25,565 bases of DNA from contig CAXBYZ010000009.1 of NCBI GenBank assembly GCA_963980215.1, positions 1 through 25,565 of the forward strand, given 5' to 3'. The notes under the pieces are model-generated. The model made no database searches. It worked only from the letters and a program-made list of their open reading frames with translations, and was not told the DNA's origin. The stretch comes from CAXBYZ01 sp963980215. Its GTDB lineage: Bacteria > Patescibacteriota > Microgenomatia > UBA1400 > CG1-02-47-37. This document shows positions 1 to 6,531 of the stretch, one piece after another. Made by a program: the position numbers and the translations under genes. Position 1 is the first letter of the stretch. Every line of letters starts with the position of its first letter.

Positions 1-485
1 TCCAACTTATAAATAAAATTGAGAGTTTGAGGCGAAAAGATGTACTGGTTAATGTTGGACAGATTAATGGTGGAGAATCTAGAAATACTGTGATTGGCCA
101 AGTAGAATTAAAAGGTGAAGTTAGGAGTTTTTATAAACCTAAATTTTATAAAACCATAGAGTTGTTAACTAATTATTTTAGTGAAAGATTTTCAGTTAAA
201 GTTGATCATGAGATAGTAGTGGAAAATCCAGGATATTTTCATGATCAAGAAAAAGTTAAATTTGTTCAAGATAAAGTTGGAAATATTTTGTCTGAAGATG
301 TAAGGGTAGAAGAGTCTTATGGTTGTTCGGATGCCAATATTTTTAATGATGGGCAAACAGATTTAGTTGTTTTTAACTTGGGCACTGGTGTTGAAAATCC
401 TCATACTGTGAATGAAGAAGTAAGTGTTGAGAACATTAATAAATTAAGCTTTTTAGTAAAAGAGCTTTCGTGTAGCAAAGATTAA
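1..485 (+). CDS. M20-family metallopeptidase, C-terminal part (truncated by window edge)
   Basis: The reading frame is open from the first bases, so this is the C-terminal ~160 residues of a longer protein whose start lies outside the window. It reads like the lid/dimerization domain plus the last catalytic segment of M20 peptidases (PepT/DapE/carboxypeptidase type): an early NVGQINGGESRNTVIG stretch matches the family's 'G.i.GG...N.ip' motif, and SDANIFNDG followed by GTGVENPHT carries the late metal-ligand histidine in the usual N-P-H-T setting. The family hydrolyses peptides or acyl-amino acids using two zinc ions in the cytosol. A Cys replaces the usual second Gly of the GGSDAN motif. It ends 31 nt before lysS, which has its own promoter overlapping the gene end. 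The family is clear; the substrate cannot be told. Confidence 0.8.
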   Translation, partial: QLINKIESLRRKDVLVNVGQINGGESRNTVIGQVELKGEVRSFYKPKFYKTIELLTNYFSERFSVKVDHEIVVENPGYFHDQEKVKFVQDKVGNILSEDVRVEESYGCSDANIFNDGQTDLVVFNLGTGVENPHTVNEEVSVENINKLSFLVKELSCSKD

Positions 486-510
486 TTTGTTATACTCTAA
501 GGATTAGGAG
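466..510 (+). promoter_or_regulatory. lysS promoter and ribosome binding site
   Basis: A TATACT -10 box at 491-496 lies just after the upstream stop codon. A weak -35 candidate (TTCGTG, 467-472) sits 18 nt upstream. AGGAG at 506-510 is a good Shine-Dalgarno 6 nt before the lysS ATG at 517. Unlike several other promoters here, this one leaves room for a short 5' leader. Confidence 0.5.
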
Positions 511-516
511 AAATTT

Positions 517-2430
517 ATGTCAATAACAAGACTAGATCAAATTAAAGAAAAAAATATTCAATCTGTTAAGGATTTGACTAAGTTGGGAGTGAATCCTTTT
601 CCGGTAAAGACAAATAGAACTCACACTAATACAGAGTGTTTGGAAAAAGACGGCTTGAAAGTGGCGGTAGCCGGAAGATTGATGAGCTGGAGAGGGCACG
701 GAAAGATTCGATTTGCTGATTTGGTTGATCAAACAGGAAAAATCCAACTGGTGTTTAAAGCGGATGAGATAGATGAAAAGTCTTTAGAGAATTTACGCTT
801 TATTGACCGGGGAGATTTTTTGCAAGCTAGTGGAGAAACTTTTACCACTAAAGCCGGAGAGAGATCAGTGTTGGTGAAAAAATATGTTTTATTAGTGAAG
901 GCAATCTTGCCTTTGCCTAGCCAATGGCATGGATTAAAAGATGTGGAGGAAAGATACCGTAAACGATACTTGGATATGATTTTAAATCCTGAAGTAACTT
1001 CAAGGCTAGAGACCAGAAGTAAACTGATTACTAATATGAGGGAGTTTTTGGATAAACGAGGCTTCTTGGAAGTAGAGACACCTACCCTGCAACCAGTTTA
1101 CGGAGGTGGATTTGCCAAACCTTTTTCAACCCACCACAATGCTTTGGGGGCAGATTTTTACTTGAGAATTTCTGATGAGATGTACCTAAAGAGGTTGATT
1201 GTTGGAGGTATGGAAAAAGTTTATGAGATAACTAAAGTTTTTAGAAATGAAGGAATCGACTTTGATCACAACCCAGAATTTACCATGTTTGAAGCTCAAA
1301 TTGCTTATGAGGATTATGAGTACGGGATGGATATTATTGAAGAGATTACTGAATATGCGGTCAAGAAATCTGCTGGTAAAACTAAATTAAAGTATAAAGA
1401 TTTTGAGTTGGAATGGAGCCGTCCTTGGAAAAGATATCGACTAGTGGAAGCGGTGAAAGAGTACACCGGGATTGATCCTTTAGAGTGGAAAACTTTAGCG
1501 CAAGCTAAGAAAGAAACTTTAAAAATTAAGATGAAAGAAGAGAAAAAAGCTGAGCTTAATAAAATGCATACTATTGGTGAGGTGATGGCCTTTGCTTTTG
1601 AAGAAGGAGTGGAGGAAAAACTTATTCAACCAACTATTATTTACGACTACCCGATCGAAGTTTCCCCTTTGGCAAAAAAGTGTAAAGATGAGAGATTTAC
1701 TCAAAGATTTGAACAGTTTGCAGCCGGATCGGAATTGGGCAATAACTACACCGAACTTAATGATCCGATAGATTTAAAGAGACGGTTTATTGAAGAGAAA
1801 AAACGAGAAAAAGCTGGTTTTGATGAGGCTCACCAAACTGACTATGATTACTTGACAGCTATGGAGCATGGCTTCCCGCCCACTTGTGGAATTGCGATTG
1901 GGATTGATCGATTGGTGATGATGATTACTAACGCTGATAACTTAAAAGAGATTATTCCCTTCCCAACTTTAAAACCGGAAAAAGCGGTGGGGCAAAAAGA
2001 AAAGTACGATTATCGTAGTAATAAAGTGGTGGCGATTTTGAGTAATAAATTGTCGGTAGGTTTGGCAAGTAATGCCTTGGGGCATTTGGCTTTTGCTAGC
2101 GGACATAGAGCTGAAGATTCATGGATGGGGAGAGAAGTTTATTTGGATGCCAAGGGCAAGAGTCATGCAGGTATTGGCAGATATCCGTTTGTGGTGTTGG
2201 AGGCAAGTGAAAAAGAAATTGGTAAATTGGTGGTTGAAGCTAGAGATTTACCAGACGTATCAATGGCCGATTATCCTCAAGAAATGTTTGATACCGGTCA
2301 TGATGATGATTTAAATAAAGAAATTAGTAAAGCCAAGGACATGACTTATCATGCAGTGGTTCTAACTGGACCAACTGATATTATTAATAAGTTGACGCAG
2401 GGGTTGAAATTGTATGGTAAAAAGGGCTGA
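517..2430 (+). CDS. lysS: Lysyl-tRNA synthetase (class II) fused to a C-terminal DUF2000 / PTH2-like domain
   Basis: Residues 1-489 are a complete bacterial class II LysRS, which charges tRNA-Lys. An N-terminal OB fold (about 50-140) binds the anticodon, followed by the catalytic core with GGGFAKPFSTHHNAL, motif 2 (FRNEGIDFDHNPEFTMFE) and motif 3 (GIAIGIDRLVMM) near the usual end at FPTLKPEK. About 148 residues follow without a stop. Residues ~500-634 (KVVAILSNKLSVGLASNALG, then RYPFVVLEAS, ending VVLTGP...INKLTQGLKLYG) match my memory of DUF2000, a family with the peptidyl-tRNA hydrolase 2 fold. Ordinary bacterial LysRS has about 490-505 residues, so the extension is a real fusion and not read-through of a short linker. 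The start is fixed by AGGAG 6 nt upstream. A role for the extra domain in tRNA or aminoacyl-tRNA quality control is only inference. Confidence 0.93.
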   Translation: MSITRLDQIKEKNIQSVKDLTKLGVNPFPVKTNRTHTNTECLEKDGLKVAVAGRLMSWRGHGKIRFADLVDQTGKIQLVFKADEIDEKSLENLRFIDRGDFLQASGETFTTKAGERSVLVKKYVLLVKAILPLPSQWHGLKDVEERYRKRYLDMILNPEVTSRLETRSKLITNMREFLDKRGFLEVETPTLQPVYGGGFAKPFSTHHNALGADFYLRISDEMYLKRLIVGGMEKVYEITKVFRNEGIDFDHNPEFTMFEAQIAYEDYEYGMDIIEEITEYAVKKSAGKTKLKYKDFELEWSRPWKRYRLVEAVKEYTGIDPLEWKTLAQAKKETLKIKMKEEKKAELNKMHTIGEVMAFAFEEGVEEKLIQPTIIYDYPIEVSPLAKKCKDERFTQRFEQFAAGSELGNNYTELNDPIDLKRRFIEEKKREKAGFDEAHQTDYDYLTAMEHGFPPTCGIAIGIDRLVMMITNADNLKEIIPFPTLKPEKAVGQKEKYDYRSNKVVAILSNKLSVGLASNALGHLAFASGHRAEDSWMGREVYLDAKGKSHAGIGRYPFVVLEASEKEIGKLVVEARDLPDVSMADYPQEMFDTGHDDDLNKEISKAKDMTYHAVVLTGPTDIINKLTQGLKLYGKKG

Positions 2431-2435
2431 TTTGT

Positions 2436-2464
2436 TTGACAAAGTTATAAGTTAACTGTAAGAT
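2436..2464 (+). promoter_or_regulatory. Strong promoter of the toxin-antitoxin operon (leaderless type)
   Basis: TTGACA (2436-2441), a 17-nt spacer and TAAGAT (2459-2464) make a near-consensus sigma-70 promoter in the gap after lysS. The predicted transcription start falls around 2471, 0-2 nt from the antitoxin ATG at 2473, with no Shine-Dalgarno, so the transcript is probably leaderless. The spacer and downstream bases carry AAGTTA three times, a possible binding site for antitoxin autorepression, though no clean inverted repeat is seen. Confidence 0.65.
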
Positions 2465-2472
2465 TAAGTTAT

Positions 2473-2736
2473 ATGTTAATTAATACAAATCAAGTGGTTA
2501 CCAAAACTGATTTAAGAATGAATTTAGCCGAGATTTTGGCGGCAGTTAAGAATGGTGAAGAAAAGATTGTGTCTGAAAGAGGCCGAATAATTGCTAGGAT
2601 GACTCCCGTGGTAAAAAAAACAAAAGGTGATGATTTATTGAAAGAGGCAAAAGAGTTAGCAAAAAGTTTATCTAAATATACCTCAAAAGTTGATTCAACT
2701 ACTTTTGTAAGACAAATGAGAGATAATCTTAAATAA
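2473..2736 (+). CDS. Phd/YefM-family antitoxin
   Basis: This 87-residue protein has the Phd/YefM layout. An N-terminal DNA-binding half (MLINTNQVVTKTDLRMNLAE, then ILAAVKNGEEKIVSERGR and IIARMTPV) is followed by a charged, lysine-rich helical tail that in this family wraps around and inhibits the toxin. Its stop overlaps the start of the PIN-domain toxin by one base (TAATG), the usual translationally coupled order of antitoxin before toxin. Antitoxins of this type repress their own promoter together with the toxin. The family call rests on the N-terminal motif and on the partner gene. Confidence 0.85.
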   Translation: MLINTNQVVTKTDLRMNLAEILAAVKNGEEKIVSERGRIIARMTPVVKKTKGDDLLKEAKELAKSLSKYTSKVDSTTFVRQMRDNLK

Positions 2737-3155
2737 TGAAACAGGTTGTTATTGATTGCTCGGTGATAGTTAAATGGTTTTTCCAAGATGATGAACCCAG
2801 AGTAAAACAGGCATTAGAGTTAAGAAATCTAGCTACAACGAAAAAAATTCAATTGATTGCTTTAGAGTTTTTTTGGTTAGAAATACTGAATGTAGTAATG
2901 CTTAGTAAAAAAATTCCAAGTGATGAATTAAAAAAATTAGTCAATTTTTTTATTAAATTGAAAATTGACATTCAACCGATGAAATCAAGTTTAATTAACC
3001 AAATAATTTTTTTGGTTCAAAAATATAAAATAACCACTTATGATGCCAGTTATGTGGCATTGGCAAAAATAAATAAATGTCAATTAATCACCGACGATGT
3101 TAAGTTAAAGAATAAAACCAAATTAAAGTTTATTAAATTATTAAAGGATTATTAG
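2736..3155 (+). CDS. PIN-domain (VapC-like) ribonuclease toxin
   Basis: This 139-residue protein is a PIN-domain protein of the VapC type, which cleaves RNA (often tRNA or rRNA) using Mg2+ held by acidic residues. The expected acids are visible: D7 in VVIDCSVIVKW, E49 in FFWLEILNVV, D103 in TTYDASYVALA and D120/D121 in LITDDVKL. The set is complete, so the toxin looks intact. It is coupled to the Phd-like antitoxin by a 1-base overlap. Pairing of Phd-type antitoxins with PIN toxins is common. The bases are notably AT-rich with long A runs, more so than the neighbouring housekeeping genes, which may indicate horizontal acquisition. Confidence 0.87.
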   Translation: MKQVVIDCSVIVKWFFQDDEPRVKQALELRNLATTKKIQLIALEFFWLEILNVVMLSKKIPSDELKKLVNFFIKLKIDIQPMKSSLINQIIFLVQKYKITTYDASYVALAKINKCQLITDDVKLKNKTKLKFIKLLKDY

Positions 3156-3156
3156 T

Positions 3157-3933
3157 ATGGTAAAGCGTGAAGAGTTGGTAAAATTTATTAACAAAACGAT
3201 TGGTGAGGAGTTAATCACAAAGGCTTTGATTAAAGATGAGTTGGCTAATGGAGTTCAGTTTTTGGGAAGCGAAGATGTTTCTAGGGTGGTTTTGGGAGTG
3301 AGTTTGAATGAAGATTTTTTGAAAGAAGCAGTGAAAGCTAAGTCTCAATTTTGCATTTTTCATCATGGTTATGACCCAAGGGTTTGGAAATCTAGAATCC
3401 CAGCTAGCTCACAGAAAAGATTAAAGTTGATTATGAATCATGACTTAACGGTGATGGGTTTTCACTATGCTTTGGATGCTCACAAAGAGATTGGCAATAA
3501 TGCAGTGATTGTTCGTGAGCTTGGAGCCAAGATTAAAGATACTCTTTTTGAAGAGTGGGGTTTTGTGGCTGAGTTTTCTACCCCGCAAAATATTGATGAT
3601 TTGTCTAAAAAATGTGCTGAGTTGTTTGAACATGATATCTTTGCAGTTTTATCTGGACCAAAAAAGATAAAAACTATTGGAGTGGTGTCTGGCGGAGCTA
3701 AACCTTACGCTGAACACTTGGCAGAGATGGAAGAAAAAGGAGTTGAGCTTTTTGTTTCTGGTGAGACTAGTGAGTCAGTGCCACATAAAATGAAAGAGTC
3801 TGGAATTAATTACTTTGCTGGTGGGCATTATGCGACTGAGGTTTTTGGAGTCCAAAATTTAGGTAAAAAAATTAAAGAGAACTTTAAAGACAAACTAGAA
3901 GTGGAGTTTATAGATATCCCAAATGAGATCTAA
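3157..3933 (+). CDS. NIF3 / YbgI-family dinuclear metal protein
   Basis: This 258-residue protein matches the NIF3 family, ring-shaped hexamers with a dinuclear metal centre and no settled biochemical role (often mislabelled GTP cyclohydrolase 1 type 2). Visible ligand regions are IFHHGYD (usual HHP), FHYALDAH and, near the C terminus, VSGETSES plus AGGHYATEVFG. It is the short form without the inserted PII-like domain. The start is one base after the toxin stop, and an AAAGGA Shine-Dalgarno (3143-3148) lies inside the toxin end, so it is probably co-transcribed with the toxin-antitoxin pair although unrelated in function. Confidence 0.88.
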   Translation: MVKREELVKFINKTIGEELITKALIKDELANGVQFLGSEDVSRVVLGVSLNEDFLKEAVKAKSQFCIFHHGYDPRVWKSRIPASSQKRLKLIMNHDLTVMGFHYALDAHKEIGNNAVIVRELGAKIKDTLFEEWGFVAEFSTPQNIDDLSKKCAELFEHDIFAVLSGPKKIKTIGVVSGGAKPYAEHLAEMEEKGVELFVSGETSESVPHKMKESGINYFAGGHYATEVFGVQNLGKKIKENFKDKLEVEFIDIPNEI

Positions 3934-3966
3934 GATGAATAGAGGCAAATCTTATGAGTTGGGGCT

Positions 3967-4593
3967 ATGACAAAAGTGTTGCATTTGATTAGACATGGTG
4001 AGTCGGAGGCTAATCGAGCTGGGATTTACCAAGGTCAAACCTATGATACTCCCCTAACTAAAATGGGAGTGAGGCAAGCAAAAGCAGTGGCTAAAATTTT
4101 ACCTGGAGTGAAAGCTGATGTGATTTACACCAGTCCCTTGAAGAGAACTTATGAGACAGCTGTAGAAATTAAAAAAGTAACTGATTTGAAACTAAAAGTT
4201 GAAGATAAATTGTTGGAGATTAGTCATGGTGATTGGGAAGGAAAAAAACCGGAAGAGTTTGATGAAAAAGAAAAATTATTGCTAAAAAAATGGAGGCGAA
4301 ATCCAGTTGGTGTCCAGATGCCAAATGGAGAAAATATTAATGATGTGGTTAAAAGGTGTTGTTATTTTATTGATGAATTGCCAGAAGGAAGGTATATTGT
4401 TGTGGCTCATGACTTGGTGGTTCGAGTGATTGCCTCGATGGTTTTGAGTCATGATTTTAAGTATTTATGGAAGTATTACTTGGATAACTGTGGAGTAACT
4501 ACAGTTAGTTTTGATCCATATAGACTAGTGTCACTTAACCAGAACTTTCATTTAATGGGAGTTAAATCTGTGTTAAATAGACAGGCATTGTAG
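3967..4593 (+). CDS. Histidine phosphatase family protein (phosphoglycerate-mutase-like)
   Basis: This 208-residue protein has the hallmark RHGE at residues 9-12 (LIRHGESEAN), the nucleophilic histidine of the family. It also has YTSPLKRTYETA, HGDWEGKKPEEF and a late VVAHDLVVRVIA carrying the second catalytic histidine (Asp follows where Gly is usual). Family members are cytosolic phosphomonoesterases such as alpha-ribazole phosphatase or broad-specificity phosphatases, and cofactor-dependent phosphoglycerate mutase is longer. The substrate cannot be told. It lies 33 nt after the NIF3 gene and 24 nt before serS; the start ATG has no strong ribosome site. Confidence 0.87.
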   Translation: MTKVLHLIRHGESEANRAGIYQGQTYDTPLTKMGVRQAKAVAKILPGVKADVIYTSPLKRTYETAVEIKKVTDLKLKVEDKLLEISHGDWEGKKPEEFDEKEKLLLKKWRRNPVGVQMPNGENINDVVKRCCYFIDELPEGRYIVVAHDLVVRVIASMVLSHDFKYLWKYYLDNCGVTTVSFDPYRLVSLNQNFHLMGVKSVLNRQAL

Positions 4594-4607
4594 CCTAGTG
4601 ATAAAAT
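4578..4607 (+). promoter_or_regulatory. Probable serS promoter
   Basis: TAGACA (4578-4583), an 18-nt spacer and TAAAAT (4602-4607) lie at the end of the upstream gene. The predicted start of transcription is 2-5 nt from the serS ATG at 4618, again leaving almost no leader and no Shine-Dalgarno. Confidence 0.45.
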
Positions 4608-4617
4608 CATAGACAGT

Positions 4618-5871
4618 ATGTTAGATATAAAATTTATTCGTGAGAATCAAGAAGCAGTTGAGAAGGCTGCTCGTGATAAAGGAGTTGACCATAAACCAGT
4701 GGCTTTGGTGATTAAGCTTGATAAAAAAAGACGAGAACTACTTCAAAAAGTTGAAGAGATAAGAGCTCAGAAAAATAAGCTAACCCGGGATGATGTAGAG
4801 AAAGGAAGAGCCCTAAAAGTTAAGCTTAAAGAAGTTGAACCTAAACTACGTGAAGTTGAAGCTGAGCTTGATGAAGCGATGTTGAAAATTCCTAGTGTGC
4901 CAGACGAATCGGTGCCGGTGGGTAAAGATGAAGAAGATAATCAGGTGGTAAAAACTTGGGGAAAGAAACCAGATTTTGGTTTTGAACCGAAGGATCACGT
5001 TGAGTTAGGTGAAGCTTTAGATTTACTAGATATTAAACGAGGGGCAAAAGTAGGAGGGTTTAGAGGTTATTATTTGAAAAATGAAGCGGTATTACTACAG
5101 ATGGGGATTATGCAGTATGCCTTGAATAAACTGATTGAAAAAGGATTTTCACCGATGATTCCGCCGATTATTGTGAAAAAACAAGCCTTGGTTAATACCG
5201 GCCACTTTCCGTGGGGAGAGTTAGATGTATATAAAACATTTGATGACGAAAAAGAGAAAGATACCCGTTACTTGGCCGGAACGGCTGAGGTGCCTTTAGT
5301 TAGTTATCATATGGATGAAACTTTGAATGAAAAAGATTTACCAATGTTATATGCTGGTTTCTCTGCTTGTTATCGTAGAGAGATTGGTAGTCATGGAAGA
5401 GATACTAGAGGAATTTATCGAGTTCATGAGTTTATGAAGATCGAGCAAGTGGTCTTGTGTAAAAATGATATGAAAGAGTCTTTGGAGTGGCTAGAGAAAT
5501 TATCTTCATACTCTGAAGAGATGCTTCAGGAACTAGAGCTACCTTATAGAAAGATGAGAATGTGCACTGGTGATATGGGCGAACCGCAAATTAAAAAGTA
5601 CGATATTGAAACTTGGATGCCGGGAAGAAATGGTTATGGAGAGACCATGTCTGATTCGGTGATGGGTGAGTTTCAGTCACGAAGAGCAAATATTAGGTAT
5701 AAAACTAAAAAAGGTGAAGTGAAGTTTGTTCATATGCTGAATAACACGGCTTTGGCGGCTCCAAGAATATTGGTGGCAATTTTGGAAAATTATCAACAGA
5801 AGGATGGATCGATTAAAGTGCCCAAGGTGTTGCAAGGTTATTTAAATAAAGAAGTAATCAAGAAAAAATGA
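4618..5871 (+). CDS. serS: Seryl-tRNA synthetase
   Basis: At 417 residues this is normal family length. The N-terminal ~100 residues are the long antiparallel coiled coil that binds the tRNA-Ser extra arm (LDIKFIRENQEAVEKAARDK at the start is typical). The class II core follows, with TAEVPLVSYH, motif 2 (CYRREIGSHGRDTRGIYRVH) and motif 3 (MLNNTALAAPRILVAILENY; other bacteria have GxxxGR where AAPR stands here). It attaches serine to tRNA-Ser and also primes tRNA-Sec where that exists. The stop overlaps the next gene in an ATGA junction. Confidence 0.96.
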   Translation: MLDIKFIRENQEAVEKAARDKGVDHKPVALVIKLDKKRRELLQKVEEIRAQKNKLTRDDVEKGRALKVKLKEVEPKLREVEAELDEAMLKIPSVPDESVPVGKDEEDNQVVKTWGKKPDFGFEPKDHVELGEALDLLDIKRGAKVGGFRGYYLKNEAVLLQMGIMQYALNKLIEKGFSPMIPPIIVKKQALVNTGHFPWGELDVYKTFDDEKEKDTRYLAGTAEVPLVSYHMDETLNEKDLPMLYAGFSACYRREIGSHGRDTRGIYRVHEFMKIEQVVLCKNDMKESLEWLEKLSSYSEEMLQELELPYRKMRMCTGDMGEPQIKKYDIETWMPGRNGYGETMSDSVMGEFQSRRANIRYKTKKGEVKFVHMLNNTALAAPRILVAILENYQQKDGSIKVPKVLQGYLNKEVIKKK

Positions 5872-6527
5872 AGTTAAAAAAAGTTTGGAAAAACTATTTT
5901 AGATCAGAAGTATTAAAAGAAATAAATTCACCGGTGAATGGTTTGATCCGAGTAGTGACGGTGTTTAATAAACCTAGATTAATGATTGGGGGGATGATTC
6001 AGTCGGGGGGGATGGTGAGAAAGATTTGGGAAAAGGCAATTTTAAAGATAGTGAAGGAGGAGGTTGAAGTAAGTAAGGCTCTAGTAATTGGATTGGGTTG
6101 TGGTGATTGTGCTTTTGAGGTCCAAGATAATTTTCCCAAAGCAGAAATTTATGGAGTGGAAGTTGACAAACATGTGGTAGATTCAGCTAAATGTTTTTTT
6201 GATTTAACCAAAGTGAAAAAATTAAAGATTGCTGTAGACGATGGAGTGAGGTTTGTGGATAAAGCAGTAAAGTTGAAGAAAAAATTTGACTTGATTGCGG
6301 TGGATGTTTACTTGGGCCATAAAATGCCAATAAAGTTTAAAACTAAGAGTTTTTATAAAAAACTAGAACGATTATTAACCGATAAGGGCTTGGTGATTTT
6401 TAACCATTTATTCTTTAAAGAACATAAGAAGCAGGCACAAGAAATGGTTGATGGTTTGGACAAGGTATTTAAAGTAATTAAGTTGCAAAGAACGGCTAGT
6501 AACCTGCTGATTTTTGGGTATAAGTAG
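5868..6527 (+). CDS. Spermidine-synthase-like methyltransferase-fold protein
   Basis: This 219-residue protein has a Rossmann methyltransferase fold of the spermidine-synthase type. Nucleotide-binding motif I is ALVIGLGCGD (about residues 70-79), followed by the acidic strand IYGVEVDKHVVDSAK, then VDDGVRFVDK and LIAVDVYLGHKMP, where polyamine synthases carry the catalytic Asp. The N-terminal beta domain is short compared with true SpeE (about 280 residues), so real aminopropyl transfer is doubtful, and it may be one of the uncharacterised SpeE-like proteins common in bacteria. It starts on the serS stop (ATGA) and ends 4 nt before secA, so it is likely co-translated with serS. Confidence 0.75.
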   Translation: MKLKKVWKNYFRSEVLKEINSPVNGLIRVVTVFNKPRLMIGGMIQSGGMVRKIWEKAILKIVKEEVEVSKALVIGLGCGDCAFEVQDNFPKAEIYGVEVDKHVVDSAKCFFDLTKVKKLKIAVDDGVRFVDKAVKLKKKFDLIAVDVYLGHKMPIKFKTKSFYKKLERLLTDKGLVIFNHLFFKEHKKQAQEMVDGLDKVFKVIKLQRTASNLLIFGYK

Positions 6528-6531
6528 GTCT

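Noticed and set aside
6514..6531. Alternative TTG start for SecA
   Set aside because: It lies inside the preceding gene, adds six residues not seen in SecA, and the ATG at 6532 gives the canonical N terminus.
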